Shown one piece after another: positions 55,042 through 64,000 of a stretch of DNA of 64,000 nucleotides. The notes under the pieces are model-generated. The model saw only the letters and a list, made by a program, of their open reading frames with translations, searched no databases and was not told the DNA's origin. The stretch is taken from NCBI GenBank assembly GCA_963848175.1, contig CAWKCO010000004.1:248001-312000 (forward strand), read 5' to 3'. How positions within the stretch are numbered: position 1 is the first letter of the stretch; each line of letters begins with the position of its first letter. This DNA is from JAMZMI01 sp963848175 (GTDB taxonomy: Bacteria > Bacteroidota > Bacteroidia > Cytophagales > Cyclobacteriaceae). A program made the translations under genes and the position numbers.

Positions 55042-56673
55042 TTAAACTGAGGAGTTAGCAAAGGTTTCATTAACCTTTGGTTCACCGTCTAAAATCTCCT
55101 TGTTGGCATTGTCTCTAAACTTATCGAAGTTTCTCTGGAACATCAATGCCAGCTTGTTTGCTTGATCATAGAAGCCAGAGTCGTTTTTCCAAGTTTCTCT
55201 TGGACTGAGGATTTCACTTGGTACTCCAGGTACAGTGAGCGGCATCTCAGCACCGAATATTGAGTGCTTTCTATATCCCACATTGTCGAGGACTCCAGAA
55301 AGCGCAGCACTGATCATGGCTCGGGTATATTTCAATTTGATTCTAGACCCTACGCCATATACTCCACCGCTCCATCCAGTGTTGATCAACCACACATTTA
55401 CCTTGTTCTCTTCCATTTTCTTACCTAACATCTCTGCGTATGCAGTAGGATGCAGTGGCATAAATGGAGCACCGAAACATGCAGAGAATACTGGTGCTGG
55501 CTCGGTGATCCCTGCTTCTGTACCTGCTACTTTACTGGTGTATCCAGAGATGAAGTGATACATGGCTTGTCCTTTGCTCAATCGTTGGATAGGAGGAATT
55601 ACTCCAAAAGCATCACAAGTCAAGAAGAAGATGTTTTTAGGTATTCCACCGATAGATGGCTTGGCAATGTTTTCAATGTGTTCTATTGGGTAAGAAACAC
55701 GAGTGTTCTCAGTCACCTCTACATTGGTGTAGTCCACTGTGCGTGTATTCGGAATGAATCTTGTGTTTTCTAAGATCGCTCCATACTTGATCGCTTTGAA
55801 GATATCCGGTTCGTTTTCTTCGCTCAAGTCAATCACTTTAGCATAACAACCACCTTCAAAATTGAACACATTTTTATCGGTCCAGCCGTGCTCGTCATCA
55901 CCAATCAAAAGTCTATTTGGATCGGCAGAAAGCGTGGTTTTTCCTGTTCCAGACAATCCAAAGAAGATCGCAGTGTCATGATCTTTAATGCCCATGTTGG
56001 CAGAGCAGTGCATTGGCAAAACTTTGTCTACAGTAGGGAGTAGGAAGTTGAGCACAGAGAAAATGCCTTTTTTCATTTCTCCAGAGTAGGCTGTACCACC
56101 AATCAGAATGATACGTTTTGTGAAATTGATGATGGCGAAATTCTCTTGTCTTACACCGTCAGTTTCAGGATCTGCTTCAAAATCTGGGCAATTGATGATG
56201 GTGAAGTTTGGAATGAAATCCTCTAGCTGATAATCTGCAGGAGTGATGAACATGTTGTAGCAAAACAAGTTGTGCCACGCCATAGTATTGATCACTCTCA
56301 GTTTCAATCGGTGAGTTTTGTCCGCTCCGGCATAAGCATCACGAACATAAACTGTTTTGTCTTCCAAGTAGCCGATCATTTTTGTGTAAATCCGCTCAAA
56401 TTGCTCTGGCTTGATGGCTTTATTGATATTTCCCCACCAAACTTGGTCTTTAGTAAGGTCATCTTCTACTATAAATCTGTCTTGAGGAGATCTACCGGTA
56501 AACTTTCCTGTGTCGCACATTAGAGCGCCAGTGTCAGTGAGGTGGCCTTCTTGGTCTCTTACCGCATCTTCGGTAAGCTCGGCAGCAGTCAGATTCCAGT
56601 AAGCTTGTTTTACTTTCTTTATTCCAGCAGCTTCTAGTCCACTTTTTTGTGATTTTAACCCGAATTCTTCCAT
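55042..56673 (-). CDS. pckA: Phosphoenolpyruvate carboxykinase (ATP)
   Basis: PckA makes PEP and CO2 from oxaloacetate and ATP, the gluconeogenic entry step. The 543 residues have the P-loop GLSGTGKTTLS (about residues 240-250), the kinase-2 motif GDDEHGW, RFIPNTRTVDYTN, and the substrate region SVQRFIV-like TGRSPQDRFIVED. It is alone on its strand between the terminator at 55020 and a gene-free gap. Confidence 0.97.
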   Translation of the reverse strand: MEEFGLKSQKSGLEAAGIKKVKQAYWNLTAAELTEDAVRDQEGHLTDTGALMCDTGKFTGRSPQDRFIVEDDLTKDQVWWGNINKAIKPEQFERIYTKMIGYLEDKTVYVRDAYAGADKTHRLKLRVINTMAWHNLFCYNMFITPADYQLEDFIPNFTIINCPDFEADPETDGVRQENFAIINFTKRIILIGGTAYSGEMKKGIFSVLNFLLPTVDKVLPMHCSANMGIKDHDTAIFFGLSGTGKTTLSADPNRLLIGDDEHGWTDKNVFNFEGGCYAKVIDLSEENEPDIFKAIKYGAILENTRFIPNTRTVDYTNVEVTENTRVSYPIEHIENIAKPSIGGIPKNIFFLTCDAFGVIPPIQRLSKGQAMYHFISGYTSKVAGTEAGITEPAPVFSACFGAPFMPLHPTAYAEMLGKKMEENKVNVWLINTGWSGGVYGVGSRIKLKYTRAMISAALSGVLDNVGYRKHSIFGAEMPLTVPGVPSEILSPRETWKNDSGFYDQANKLALMFQRNFDKFRDNANKEILDGEPKVNETFANSSV

Positions 56674-57076
56674 GATATTTGTGATTGGTTAGACATTTAA
56701 TTCAATACGAATTTCACTACTATAAAGGTGAGTAGATATGAGGTGAGTTAGCAAGAAAACTGATTTTGATTTCAATGAACATTGATAAATGGACAATGGA
56801 AGTGTAGCTCGGTAAATGGTTTATTTGAAAAGTTTAATAATTGATGATTGAAAATGGAAATTTGATAATTGTAGATGGAGTGTTGGGAATTGAAAAATGG
56901 AAAGTTTAAAGTGGAGAATTGAAAGTTTAAAGTGCAAAGTTGAAAATGGAATCTTTTAGAGAGAGCTATTCTCTAAAGGATAGGATCATATTAGGTTGCA
57001 AAAGAGAAATGAAAATTTGCAGTGCTGACATTCGGGCGAAGAAGAAGCGATTAGCGAAAAGCGTGCGGCGAACTCA
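56674..57076. other. Gene-free stretch upstream of pckA with A/G-rich repeats
   Basis: No gene is seen. GAAAGTTTAAAGTGGAGAATT (56900-56920) is repeated in degenerate form at 56921-56941 (GAAAGTTTAAAGTGCAAAGTT), a 21-base period as at 47.2 kb. A short plus-strand frame over 56940-57374 is antisense to the symporter and is not a gene. Confidence 0.5.
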
Positions 57077-58564
57077 TTACTCAAAGAAAAGATCGACTAT
57101 TTCTTTTTCAGATGGTTTGGTCATAAGGCTGACAACAATAAGTGTGGATAAAGAAACGATCAGTGCGGGAATAGCAATTAGATCAGTGTCAAACGGAAAT
57201 GACATAATACCCCAATCAAGCGGAGTGTTTGCAGAAAATTGGTTCAGAACAGAAATAGTCAATACCGTGATCATGCCCGAGGCAATGGATGCGATACCAC
57301 CTTCTTTGGTTACTCTGCGCCATAGGAAAGCAGCGATTAGGGCAGGAGCGAGTGAGGCACCAATCATCGTATAGGAGATAAAAGCCATTTCTAAAATGGT
57401 TTGAAACTGGGTGATGATCAGGTATGCAGCTAGTCCCAAAACCACAATGGAGATTCGCTGCAGCAAGATTTTCTTTTTTCCAGTCAGGTTTTTGAAAATA
57501 TATTTCTCAAAAATATCTCGGGAAATATTTGTAGAAGCGACCATCAAAAAGGTATTTCCAGTGGAAAGAATGATAGCCACACCACCTGCAAACAGTAGAG
57601 ATCCGAAGTATACTGGCAACTGCTCAAAGGCGATTCTAAGAATAATTTCTTCAGACATGCCACCGTTGATACTGCCATCTGGATTATAAAACCTGGGATC
57701 ACTGGAATAGATGGCAAAGCCTACCACCGCAATGGCACACATCAATATTTCAATAAGTACCACACCTGCAAACATTCCGAAAACTGCCTTTTTTGCAGAT
57801 TGAGCATCTTTTGCTGAGGAAAATTTTTGATACATGCTACTTTCACTTAATAACAGGAGCAGGGTAGGAAGCATTATTCCGATATGCCAATAATAGGGAT
57901 GACCCTCTGTGAGTGAGAGATGGTCAGGACTGACTTGCTGTATGGTAGCGGCCACTTCTGTCCACCCGCCTTGCTGATAAAGGAGTACAGGCAATGTGAT
58001 GATCATTGCGAGAAGCACAAGGATGCCGTTGAATATATCTATGCTAATGATGGAAACCATTCCTGCAAGTGCGGTAAAGAGAATGATGACTATGAAAGAA
58101 ATAAAAGTGCCCATTTCTACCGAAACAGCTCCGTCCGTTAGAATGGCTATAAATCGTCCTCCGCCTTTGAATTGATAACCAGCTATCATGACGTAAGCCA
58201 GCACAACGGTGATGGTTCCCAGTAATCTGGCAATGGGCGCATACCTTTTTTCTAATATATCGGTGAGTGTGTACTGAGAGATTTTTCTGACCCTAGCGGC
58301 GATGAAATAGACGATGATAATACCCACCCATGCGCCGAGTGAAAACCACAACTCTGAAAATCCTGTGCGAAAGGTGAGGCCAGCTGTACCAAAAAGACTG
58401 CCACTGCCAATCCAAGTGGTAATCAATGTGCCTACCAAAAGGTAAATGGGGACATTTCTACCTGCTACTACAAAATCGTCTTCTGTTTTAATAGATCGGC
58501 TTTTGTAGAAAACCAGTCCAGCCAAAATCAGTATGTAACCAACCGTGATGATGATATAAGTCAT
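57077..58564 (-). CDS. Sodium:solute symporter family protein
   Basis: The 495-residue protein has about 13 membrane segments (YIIITVGYILILAGLVFY at the start) and SSS motifs such as GTLITTWIGSGSLFGTAGL and SLGAWVGIIIVYF, in line with the LeuT-fold Na+ symporters (SLC5-like). The substrate (sugar, carboxylate, amino acid or other) cannot be told. It is monocistronic. Confidence 0.9.
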   Translation of the reverse strand: MTYIIITVGYILILAGLVFYKSRSIKTEDDFVVAGRNVPIYLLVGTLITTWIGSGSLFGTAGLTFRTGFSELWFSLGAWVGIIIVYFIAARVRKISQYTLTDILEKRYAPIARLLGTITVVLAYVMIAGYQFKGGGRFIAILTDGAVSVEMGTFISFIVIILFTALAGMVSIISIDIFNGILVLLAMIITLPVLLYQQGGWTEVAATIQQVSPDHLSLTEGHPYYWHIGIMLPTLLLLLSESSMYQKFSSAKDAQSAKKAVFGMFAGVVLIEILMCAIAVVGFAIYSSDPRFYNPDGSINGGMSEEIILRIAFEQLPVYFGSLLFAGGVAIILSTGNTFLMVASTNISRDIFEKYIFKNLTGKKKILLQRISIVVLGLAAYLIITQFQTILEMAFISYTMIGASLAPALIAAFLWRRVTKEGGIASIASGMITVLTISVLNQFSANTPLDWGIMSFPFDTDLIAIPALIVSLSTLIVVSLMTKPSEKEIVDLFFE

Positions 58565-58688
58565 GATTACAATTTACCAATTTTGGATAAAGTCGACTCG
58601 ATATGTGCCAATCATTATTTAGGTTTCTAGGTCTGTTTGGTTTTTCTTTGCACCTCAAAATACCGTAGCACAGGTGCTTCGCTAACGC

Positions 58689-60347
58689 ATGAAAATATTT
58701 CCACTTTTTATTAAGTCTTCTCTTTTTGTTTTTATTGTTGCTGTTATTGCAGGAGTCCTTTCGGGGCTTTGTATGACAGGCATGATTTACGTGATCCATC
58801 AGGCCATTGACTCAGAGATGAATGAGCCAACAATACTCATTTACCAGTTTTTGTTTTTATGGCTGGGGTATGGAATTACTAGTTATTTGTCTGTTACCAC
58901 GATTACCAAACTCTCCGAAGAGGTGATTATGGAGTTGAGAAAGATTATTAGTCAAAAGATTCTCAATGCATCTTTTCAATCCATGGAGATGGAAAAAAAT
59001 CGCTTGTTTACTATTTTAACCGCAGATATTGGAGCTATTTCCAATGGGTTCAATAGGATGCCCAATGTGATTACTGCCGCGGCGATGATTGTGGGGTGTG
59101 TGGCCTATATGGGCTTTATTTCTATCGAGTTGCTTTTGATGTTTGTAGTGTTGATTGTGGTAGCACTGCTATTTTTCAAACTGCCAATGCAGGCCTACAA
59201 CGAAAGGATGCGAGAGTCCAGAGGCATAGAAACGCGACTTTTTTCCTATTTCGAAGGACTTATTAATGGGCTTAAGGAACTTTCGTTGAGCCTCAAGCTG
59301 AGACATTCATTCAAAGAAGATTTACTCTACCCAGCGTGTGAGGATCAAAAAAATCATAATATCAAAGGCAGTGTTCGCCTAGCTTTTATTTCCAAATGGG
59401 GAGAGATGTTATTGCTTTTGGGTTTGGCTTTGATGCTTGTGGTAATCGCCCAATGGGGAGTGAGCTCATTTGAAGATTTTGCCAAATTCCTGACTGTGGC
59501 ACTATTTCTTATTCCAGCATTGCAAAGAGTCAGTGGGTTTTTACCTGTTTTAGGTAAAATGAATGTTTCAATGGAACAAATCGATCAAGTTGGATTAAGT
59601 CTGGATGAATCTGCTGAAATCAATGAAAAGGTCGTTCCAATTGCTCCGAAAGAGGGCGCTCCATTGATAAGTTTGAAAGAAGTGACCTTTTCTTATTTTC
59701 ATGCAGAGGAGAAGAAGTTTTTTCAATTAGGACCTATCAATCTGGATATTAAACAAGGGGAAATTGTGTACTTAATAGGTGGAAATGGAAGCGGGAAGAG
59801 TACCCTCGCCAAAGTGCTCTGTGGCCTTTATGCACCCGAGACAGGGCATGTTGAGTATGCAGGCAATCCGATTGTATCTGCCAACATAGATGAATATCGC
59901 GAATACTACAGTGCGATCTTTTTCGATTTTTATCTCTTCGAGCAACTTAACCATATCAAGAGTGAATTTTGGCGTGAGAAAACTCAAGAATATCTTGAAA
60001 TGCTTGAGTTGGAGAAGAAAGTGAAAATTGAAGGTAGCAAGCTTTCAACAACAGCGCTCTCGACAGGTCAAAGAAAGCGCTTGGCGCTTCTGATGTCATT
60101 GCTTGAGGACAAGCCAATTTACCTTTTTGACGAGTGGGCAGCTAGTCAAGATCCTTATTATAAGAATGTATTCTACAACAAGATTTTGCCAGATTTAAAG
60201 GCATTGGGGAAAACGCTTTTCATCATTACTCACGATGAGCAATATTTCGATTGTGCTGATCGAATTCTTCTTTTACAATCAGGTAAGCTGGTAAAAGAAA
60301 ACTTACCTAAAGACATCATTTCGTTTTACATACGAGAAAAATCTTAA
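58689..60347 (+). CDS. ABC half-transporter, cyclic-peptide-exporter type
   Basis: The 552-residue protein has six membrane helices in the first ~290 residues, then a nucleotide-binding domain with Walker A GGNGSGKST (about 364-372), a variant signature LSTGQRKRLAL (about 457) and Walker B IYLFDEWAASQDP. The DEWAASQDP and LSTGQRKRL forms are typical of the SyrD/PvdE/YojI group of cyclic peptide exporters. It is ten bases ahead of a glycosyltransferase gene, so flipping of a lipid-linked glycan or lipid is an alternative. The substrate is unknown. Confidence 0.88.
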   Translation: MKIFPLFIKSSLFVFIVAVIAGVLSGLCMTGMIYVIHQAIDSEMNEPTILIYQFLFLWLGYGITSYLSVTTITKLSEEVIMELRKIISQKILNASFQSMEMEKNRLFTILTADIGAISNGFNRMPNVITAAAMIVGCVAYMGFISIELLLMFVVLIVVALLFFKLPMQAYNERMRESRGIETRLFSYFEGLINGLKELSLSLKLRHSFKEDLLYPACEDQKNHNIKGSVRLAFISKWGEMLLLLGLALMLVVIAQWGVSSFEDFAKFLTVALFLIPALQRVSGFLPVLGKMNVSMEQIDQVGLSLDESAEINEKVVPIAPKEGAPLISLKEVTFSYFHAEEKKFFQLGPINLDIKQGEIVYLIGGNGSGKSTLAKVLCGLYAPETGHVEYAGNPIVSANIDEYREYYSAIFFDFYLFEQLNHIKSEFWREKTQEYLEMLELEKKVKIEGSKLSTTALSTGQRKRLALLMSLLEDKPIYLFDEWAASQDPYYKNVFYNKILPDLKALGKTLFIITHDEQYFDCADRILLLQSGKLVKENLPKDIISFYIREKS

Positions 60348-60357
60348 GTCTTAATTT

Positions 60358-61450
60358 ATGGGGAGCTTATCTGCATTATCTAAGCGCGTATGGAAGGCAG
60401 TGAGAAAGCCTTTTGGATACCCTCGTTTGACGACAGAAGAATACAAAAGACTATCATCGAATATAGAATGGATTAATGATGGAAAGAATGTATTTATTGA
60501 TTTTGGTAAAAATGATCTAAGACGTACGCTTTACACTTTTTTTAAATACTTTGAGATTGAAGGTTACCGCATATTTGTGAAACCTAACAACTATCTCTTT
60601 GCGGAAATGAAGAGCGATTTCTACGGAAATTGGTTGATCGAGGAAGGGCTTTTCAAAATCTGTGAAGAGCCAAGATTTATTGATTATCGTTTTTCCTTGA
60701 CGCCAAAAAAAAGGTATAAACAAGTTACAGATAGGTATTTCGTTGAAATAGAAAATTCGGAAACGTATTTTCTACCTATTACGATGCATCCTTTGATGTA
60801 TAAAAATGGAATATGGAATAAGAAAGTGAATGCAAATGCCAAACGCATTCAGTCGGTTTTTATGGCAGGAAGTTTTGGGGCCAGAAACCTATAAAAGAAT
60901 TGAGAAACAAAATTTATTTAATGTTATTACACGCATTAGAATTTATGATTTCTTAAAAAACCAACCTTACATTTTTATTCCACAGAAAATTGAGGAATTA
61001 GCTTCCAATGTTTCGGGAAATCAAGTTTGTATTATTGATACAAAGAATTGTGGTATTCCGTTTGATGAACTTAGAGATAGACTAGCTAAATATTCTTTTT
61101 TCTTGGCTCTTCCAGGTGCAAGTGTGCCTCTTTCTCACAACATTGTAGAAGCTATGTCTGTGGGGTGTGTGCCGATTCTAGAAAAAGGATATGCTAATCT
61201 TTTTCACCCTCCATTTATAGATGGAGTAACTGCTCTTATTTATGATAGCTATGATTCATTAAATATTAAAATTCAGGAGGCATTTGAAATGTATGATCAA
61301 AGGCTTGTTGATCTTAAAAACAATGTATCTCAATTTTATTCGGAGCATTTTTCGCCCCGTGCGGCTGTGTCAAAAATGTTGGATTCAACCACAACTAAAA
61401 TACATTTGGTGTCTTTTTCGAGCAGTGCCAAACACATTAAAAAGAGATAA
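60358..61450 (+). CDS. Exostosin-like glycosyltransferase, split by one extra base
   Basis: The first frame (60358-60894) ends at VFMAGSFGAR. The second supplies GPETYKRIEKQNLFN and runs to 61450. Dropping one G from the run at 60877-60880 joins them as FMAGSFGPETYKRI, giving about 364 residues. The C-terminal part ALPGASVPLSHNIVEAMSVGCVPIL matches the nucleotide-sugar-binding fold of exostosin-like (GT47-type) enzymes. The gene is A/T-rich compared with its neighbours. The acceptor is unknown. Confidence 0.8.
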
Positions 61451-61492
61451 AGTGTTTTTTCAAAATCTAGGATTCTTCTCGACTGCCACTTT

Positions 61493-62539
61493 ATGAAAAT
61501 TCTGATAACAGGAAAGGATAAATTCACTTACAACAGGACACAAGTACTCCTGAGAGGTTTGGAGCAGACTAAAGGAGTGGAACTGGTTTATTATCCTATT
61601 GCTACAAAAAAGTCGTTTAACACTACGGAATTTAGCCAGTTGAGCCAACAGGCCGATTTTGTCTACATTCCGCCATTCAGGCATAGTGATGTCAAGTTCA
61701 TAAAGAAGTACTCAAAAGCCCCAGTGGTTTTTGACGCGCTGATCTCCAAATATCTCACACGAACCATTGATCATGGAAAATGGTGGACAGCCATAGAAAA
61801 GAAGTGGCGGGACAGAGTGGCTTTCAAACACAGCGATCTGATCATGATGGATACAGAGGCACATGCCAAGTATGTTATGGAAACCTATGCTTTTACAAAA
61901 AATAAAGTAATCTCCGTACCTGTTGGTGTTGATACTTCACTTTTCCATCCAAAGCATAGGGATGCGAATAAGGTGTATAAGGTTGGGTTTTATGGAGGTT
62001 TTATTCCTCTTCAGGGAGTAAGTAAAATAGTTGAAGCTGCACACTTATTAAGAGAGCACGATATTCAGTTTGAGATCATCGGCAAAGGCTCTGAGTATAA
62101 GAAAGTGATGAGGCAAGTGAAAAAGTTAAAACTTAACAATATAGATTTTATAGGTTGGGTTTCATACGATCAATTGAATGGACTCATCAATGGCTTTGAT
62201 CTTTGTTTGGGTGTTTTCGGGGACTCGCTGAAAGCTGATTTGGTAGTACCTAATAAACTCTATCATTATGCAGCGCTTGGGAAATGTATTATTAGCAAGA
62301 ATACAGTAGGCGTGAGGGAGGTGTTTAAAGACGGAGAGAATATATGTTTGGTGTCAAATGATCCAGAGTCGATTGCCAACAAAATTTTGGATATAATGGG
62401 TGGTAGAGAAAAAGCAGATAAGATTGCAGAGAAAGGATACCATTTGATTGTGCATGAGTACAATCAGCAGGCAGTGGCAAAGCAATTTTTGAAACGAGTA
62501 ACATCCAAACTAGAAGCTCAGATTTTATTGAAAAAATAA
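61493..62539 (+). CDS. Glycosyltransferase family 4 protein
   Basis: The 348-residue enzyme has the GT-B pattern: MKILITGKDKFTYNR, DTEAHAKYVMETYAF, PVGVDTSLFHPKHRD, GFYGGFIPLQGVSKIVEAA, EIIGKGSEYKKV, and the donor-site region VPNKLYHYAALGKCIISKNT with the acidic ED of the family in the final segment. It makes a glycosidic bond in a surface glycan. It is co-directional with the two genes before it and converges with a GT2 gene over 22 bases. Confidence 0.92.
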   Translation: MKILITGKDKFTYNRTQVLLRGLEQTKGVELVYYPIATKKSFNTTEFSQLSQQADFVYIPPFRHSDVKFIKKYSKAPVVFDALISKYLTRTIDHGKWWTAIEKKWRDRVAFKHSDLIMMDTEAHAKYVMETYAFTKNKVISVPVGVDTSLFHPKHRDANKVYKVGFYGGFIPLQGVSKIVEAAHLLREHDIQFEIIGKGSEYKKVMRQVKKLKLNNIDFIGWVSYDQLNGLINGFDLCLGVFGDSLKADLVVPNKLYHYAALGKCIISKNTVGVREVFKDGENICLVSNDPESIANKILDIMGGREKADKIAEKGYHLIVHEYNQQAVAKQFLKRVTSKLEAQILLKK

Positions 62540-63351
62540 TATCGAAAAAAGCCTTGAACGAGCTTATCTATTACCTTCCATTTGGCTTTCAAGTGCATTT
62601 GCCAGAAATGAGTTCTTATCATCATCCAAGGAAGTAGCACCTTATCAATCACGATTGTTTTTTTATTAACGCTAGAAGCTTGATGGTCATGCATTCGGAA
62701 TTTTGACAAGGGTTGAGGAATAAATCCAACTTTGTAGTATTTACAGATTCTGTGCCAATATTCGTAATCTAAAGATTGCTTTAGTCTGGTGTCAAATATC
62801 CCAATTTTCTCAATCACCGATTGACGTATCATAACACTCGGTGGTTCGCCAATTTTATTCTTTGGGTTATCAAAAAAGTTACTATTTGCGATTATCCGTT
62901 TGCCCTCAAAAATCCTCTCATAAGTAGTCTGCTCCTTGCTCAGTTCGTATTTCATTGCCTTTGCATCACCAATAATTTGTCTTTGACAAAATACCAAGCC
63001 AACGTGATGATCTTCTTCTCCCACTGCGACCATCTTGGCTATGCATTCAGGTGCTAAAATATCATCTTGGAACAGAAATTTAATGTATTTACCGCTTGCT
63101 TGAGTAAGGCAGTTGTTCCAGTTCGCACCAATCCCGCTTGGCGTATGGTGGAGTATTGTAATAGGTCTCTCTTGATTGGAAGATATTTCTTGAATCTTTT
63201 CTAATGTGTTGTCCTGAGAAGAGTCGTCAGAAATGATGATTTCAATATTTCTGTAGGTTTGGTTTAATGCAGAATTTATCGACTCTTCAATAAAAAGTTC
63301 ACCATTGTACGTTGGAATGCAAATAGAGACTAAAGGGTAGTTTACGTTCAT
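62518..63351 (-). CDS. Glycosyltransferase family 2 protein
   Basis: The 277-residue enzyme has the GT-A fold: VSICIPTYNGELFIEESINSALNQTYRNIEIIISDDSSQD with the first acidic cluster, KFLFQDDILAPECIAKMV with the metal-binding DD, and a C-terminal SLDYEYWHRICKYYKVGFIPQPLSKFRMHD. It belongs to a glycan locus. It lies on the opposite strand to the other genes of the locus. Confidence 0.93.
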   Translation of the reverse strand: MNVNYPLVSICIPTYNGELFIEESINSALNQTYRNIEIIISDDSSQDNTLEKIQEISSNQERPITILHHTPSGIGANWNNCLTQASGKYIKFLFQDDILAPECIAKMVAVGEEDHHVGLVFCQRQIIGDAKAMKYELSKEQTTYERIFEGKRIIANSNFFDNPKNKIGEPPSVMIRQSVIEKIGIFDTRLKQSLDYEYWHRICKYYKVGFIPQPLSKFRMHDHQASSVNKKTIVIDKVLLPWMMIRTHFWQMHLKAKWKVIDKLVQGFFRYYFFNKI

Positions 63352-63525
63352 TTTATTCGTTTTGATCTATATACACACTCCCAAAAAAAACACTGGATAG
63401 TGACGTACTGGCTGTAAAATGGTGGGTTTAGGATTTAGACTTCATAATCATTAATCAAATTACTATATCTTCGAGCCCGATTCAATGAATGATCATTTTG
63501 ATATATTGTAGATGCAATTGTAATT

Positions 63526-64000
63526 ATGCAGACTAAGACAAAAAAATATTACTCTGGCGTTAGACAAGAAATGCTCCCATTTATTCCAAAGGACGCTAAA
63601 AAAATATTAGAAGTTGGTTGTGGAGTAGGAGGATTTGCAGCACAGTTGCTTAGAGAAGATAGAGAGATTTGGGGGATTGAGCCCTTTGAAGAAGCGTTTA
63701 AACAAGCTGAATCAAAACTGGATAAAGTAATCAACAAGGCTGTTGAAGAAGCCATTGATGAATTGCCGGATGATTTTTTTGATGTCATCATTTTTAATGA
63801 TGTTCTGGAGCATCTTTTGCATCCAAAAGATGTTCTTATTGCTTTAAAAGCCAAGCTATCCAAAACTGGATGTATCGTTACTTCTATACCTAATGTAAGA
63901 TTTATCAAGAATCTCTACCATGTTTTGCTCCAAAAAGACTGGAAGTATGCAGATTCTGGGATTTTGGATTATACGCATTTGAGATTCTTTACAAAGAAAA
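63526..64000 (+). CDS. Class I SAM-dependent methyltransferase, 3' end cut by window
   Basis: The frame opens with ATG at 63526 (MQTKTKKYYSGVRQEML) and is still open at the window end. SAM motif I is ILEVGCGVGGFAAQLL, followed by IWGIEPFEEAF and FDVIIFNDVLEHLLHPKDVL. The last part reads DYTHLRFFTK, typical of methyltransferases in polysaccharide loci. The acceptor is probably a sugar or lipid-linked glycan. Confidence 0.9.
   Translation, partial: MQTKTKKYYSGVRQEMLPFIPKDAKKILEVGCGVGGFAAQLLREDREIWGIEPFEEAFKQAESKLDKVINKAVEEAIDELPDDFFDVIIFNDVLEHLLHPKDVLIALKAKLSKTGCIVTSIPNVRFIKNLYHVLLQKDWKYADSGILDYTHLRFFTKK

Noticed and set aside
56940..57374. Plus-strand frame antisense to the symporter
   Set aside because: It covers repeats and then the reverse of a clear coding region; the protein has no family pattern.
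1..64000. rRNA, tRNA, prophage or antiviral defence genes
   Set aside because: None was recognised by eye. A short tRNA could be missed without a covariance search, so absence of tRNAs is not certain.

Overview
The window is chromosomal DNA of a Bacteroidota bacterium, most likely a marine Cytophagales (Reichenbachiella/Flammeovirgaceae-like). This rests on three secreted proteins with type IX secretion (Por) C-terminal sorting tails, a DUF4290-murA pair, DUF2851, OMP decarboxylase of the 270-residue type, a PASTA protein next to D-Ala-D-Ala ligases, and promoters that match the Bacteroidota pattern TTG-N19..21-TAnnTTTG. The genus is a guess. I recognise no rRNA, tRNA, CRISPR array, prophage or classical defence system.

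Layout. 0-7 kb: an epimerase-like fragment, trxA, murA, DUF4290, a membrane protein, DUF2851 and pyrF. 6.7-12 kb: many small enzymes (YjbR, cupin, DoxX, two VOC proteins, an NTF2-like protein, DUF1801, DUF4256) around a divergent GlxA/AraC-type regulator. 12-23 kb: lolA-ftsK, pyrD, an IS4-type transposase remnant beside a truncated LytTR-type regulator, a DUF2383 protein, an ALDH7-like dehydrogenase and an MsbA-like ABC exporter. 23.8-29.4 kb: an envelope/osmotic-stress group (CsbD, two MscS channels, a coiled-coil lipoprotein, DUF2267, a glycine-zipper OmpA lipoprotein, YihY/BrkB). 29.5-37 kb: a secreted GH10 hydrolase, a Gfo/Idh oxidoreductase, DUF423, a beta-barrel protein, a HAD phosphatase and a site-2 protease. 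37-47 kb, minus strand: two D-Ala-D-Ala ligase modules, a PASTA protein and a T9SS protein, then mrp, a NifU-like protein and a secreted M43 metalloprotease. 47-48 kb: a repeat-rich gap holding one small membrane protein gene. 48-58.5 kb: dnaG-ribBA-(secreted protein)-surE, mgsA, DUF2254, pckA and a sodium:solute symporter. 58.7-64 kb: the start of a glycan locus (ABC half-transporter, three glycosyltransferases, a methyltransferase cut by the window edge).

The most important caution is base quality. At least eleven conserved proteins are split into overlapping reading frames that join perfectly if one base, usually one extra base in a short run, is ignored. Even mrp and pieces of universally intact families are hit. 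This looks like uncorrected sequencing or assembly indels and not decay, so I give joined coordinates for these genes and state where each break lies.

The more biological points are: a MurA with Asp in place of the fosfomycin-target Cys; a DnaG primase whose four zinc ligands are all replaced; two adjacent Ddl modules that may be one double ligase; degenerate 21-bp periodic repeats in two gene-free gaps; and a compact stress-envelope gene cluster. I did not find a clear new defence or biosynthetic system.
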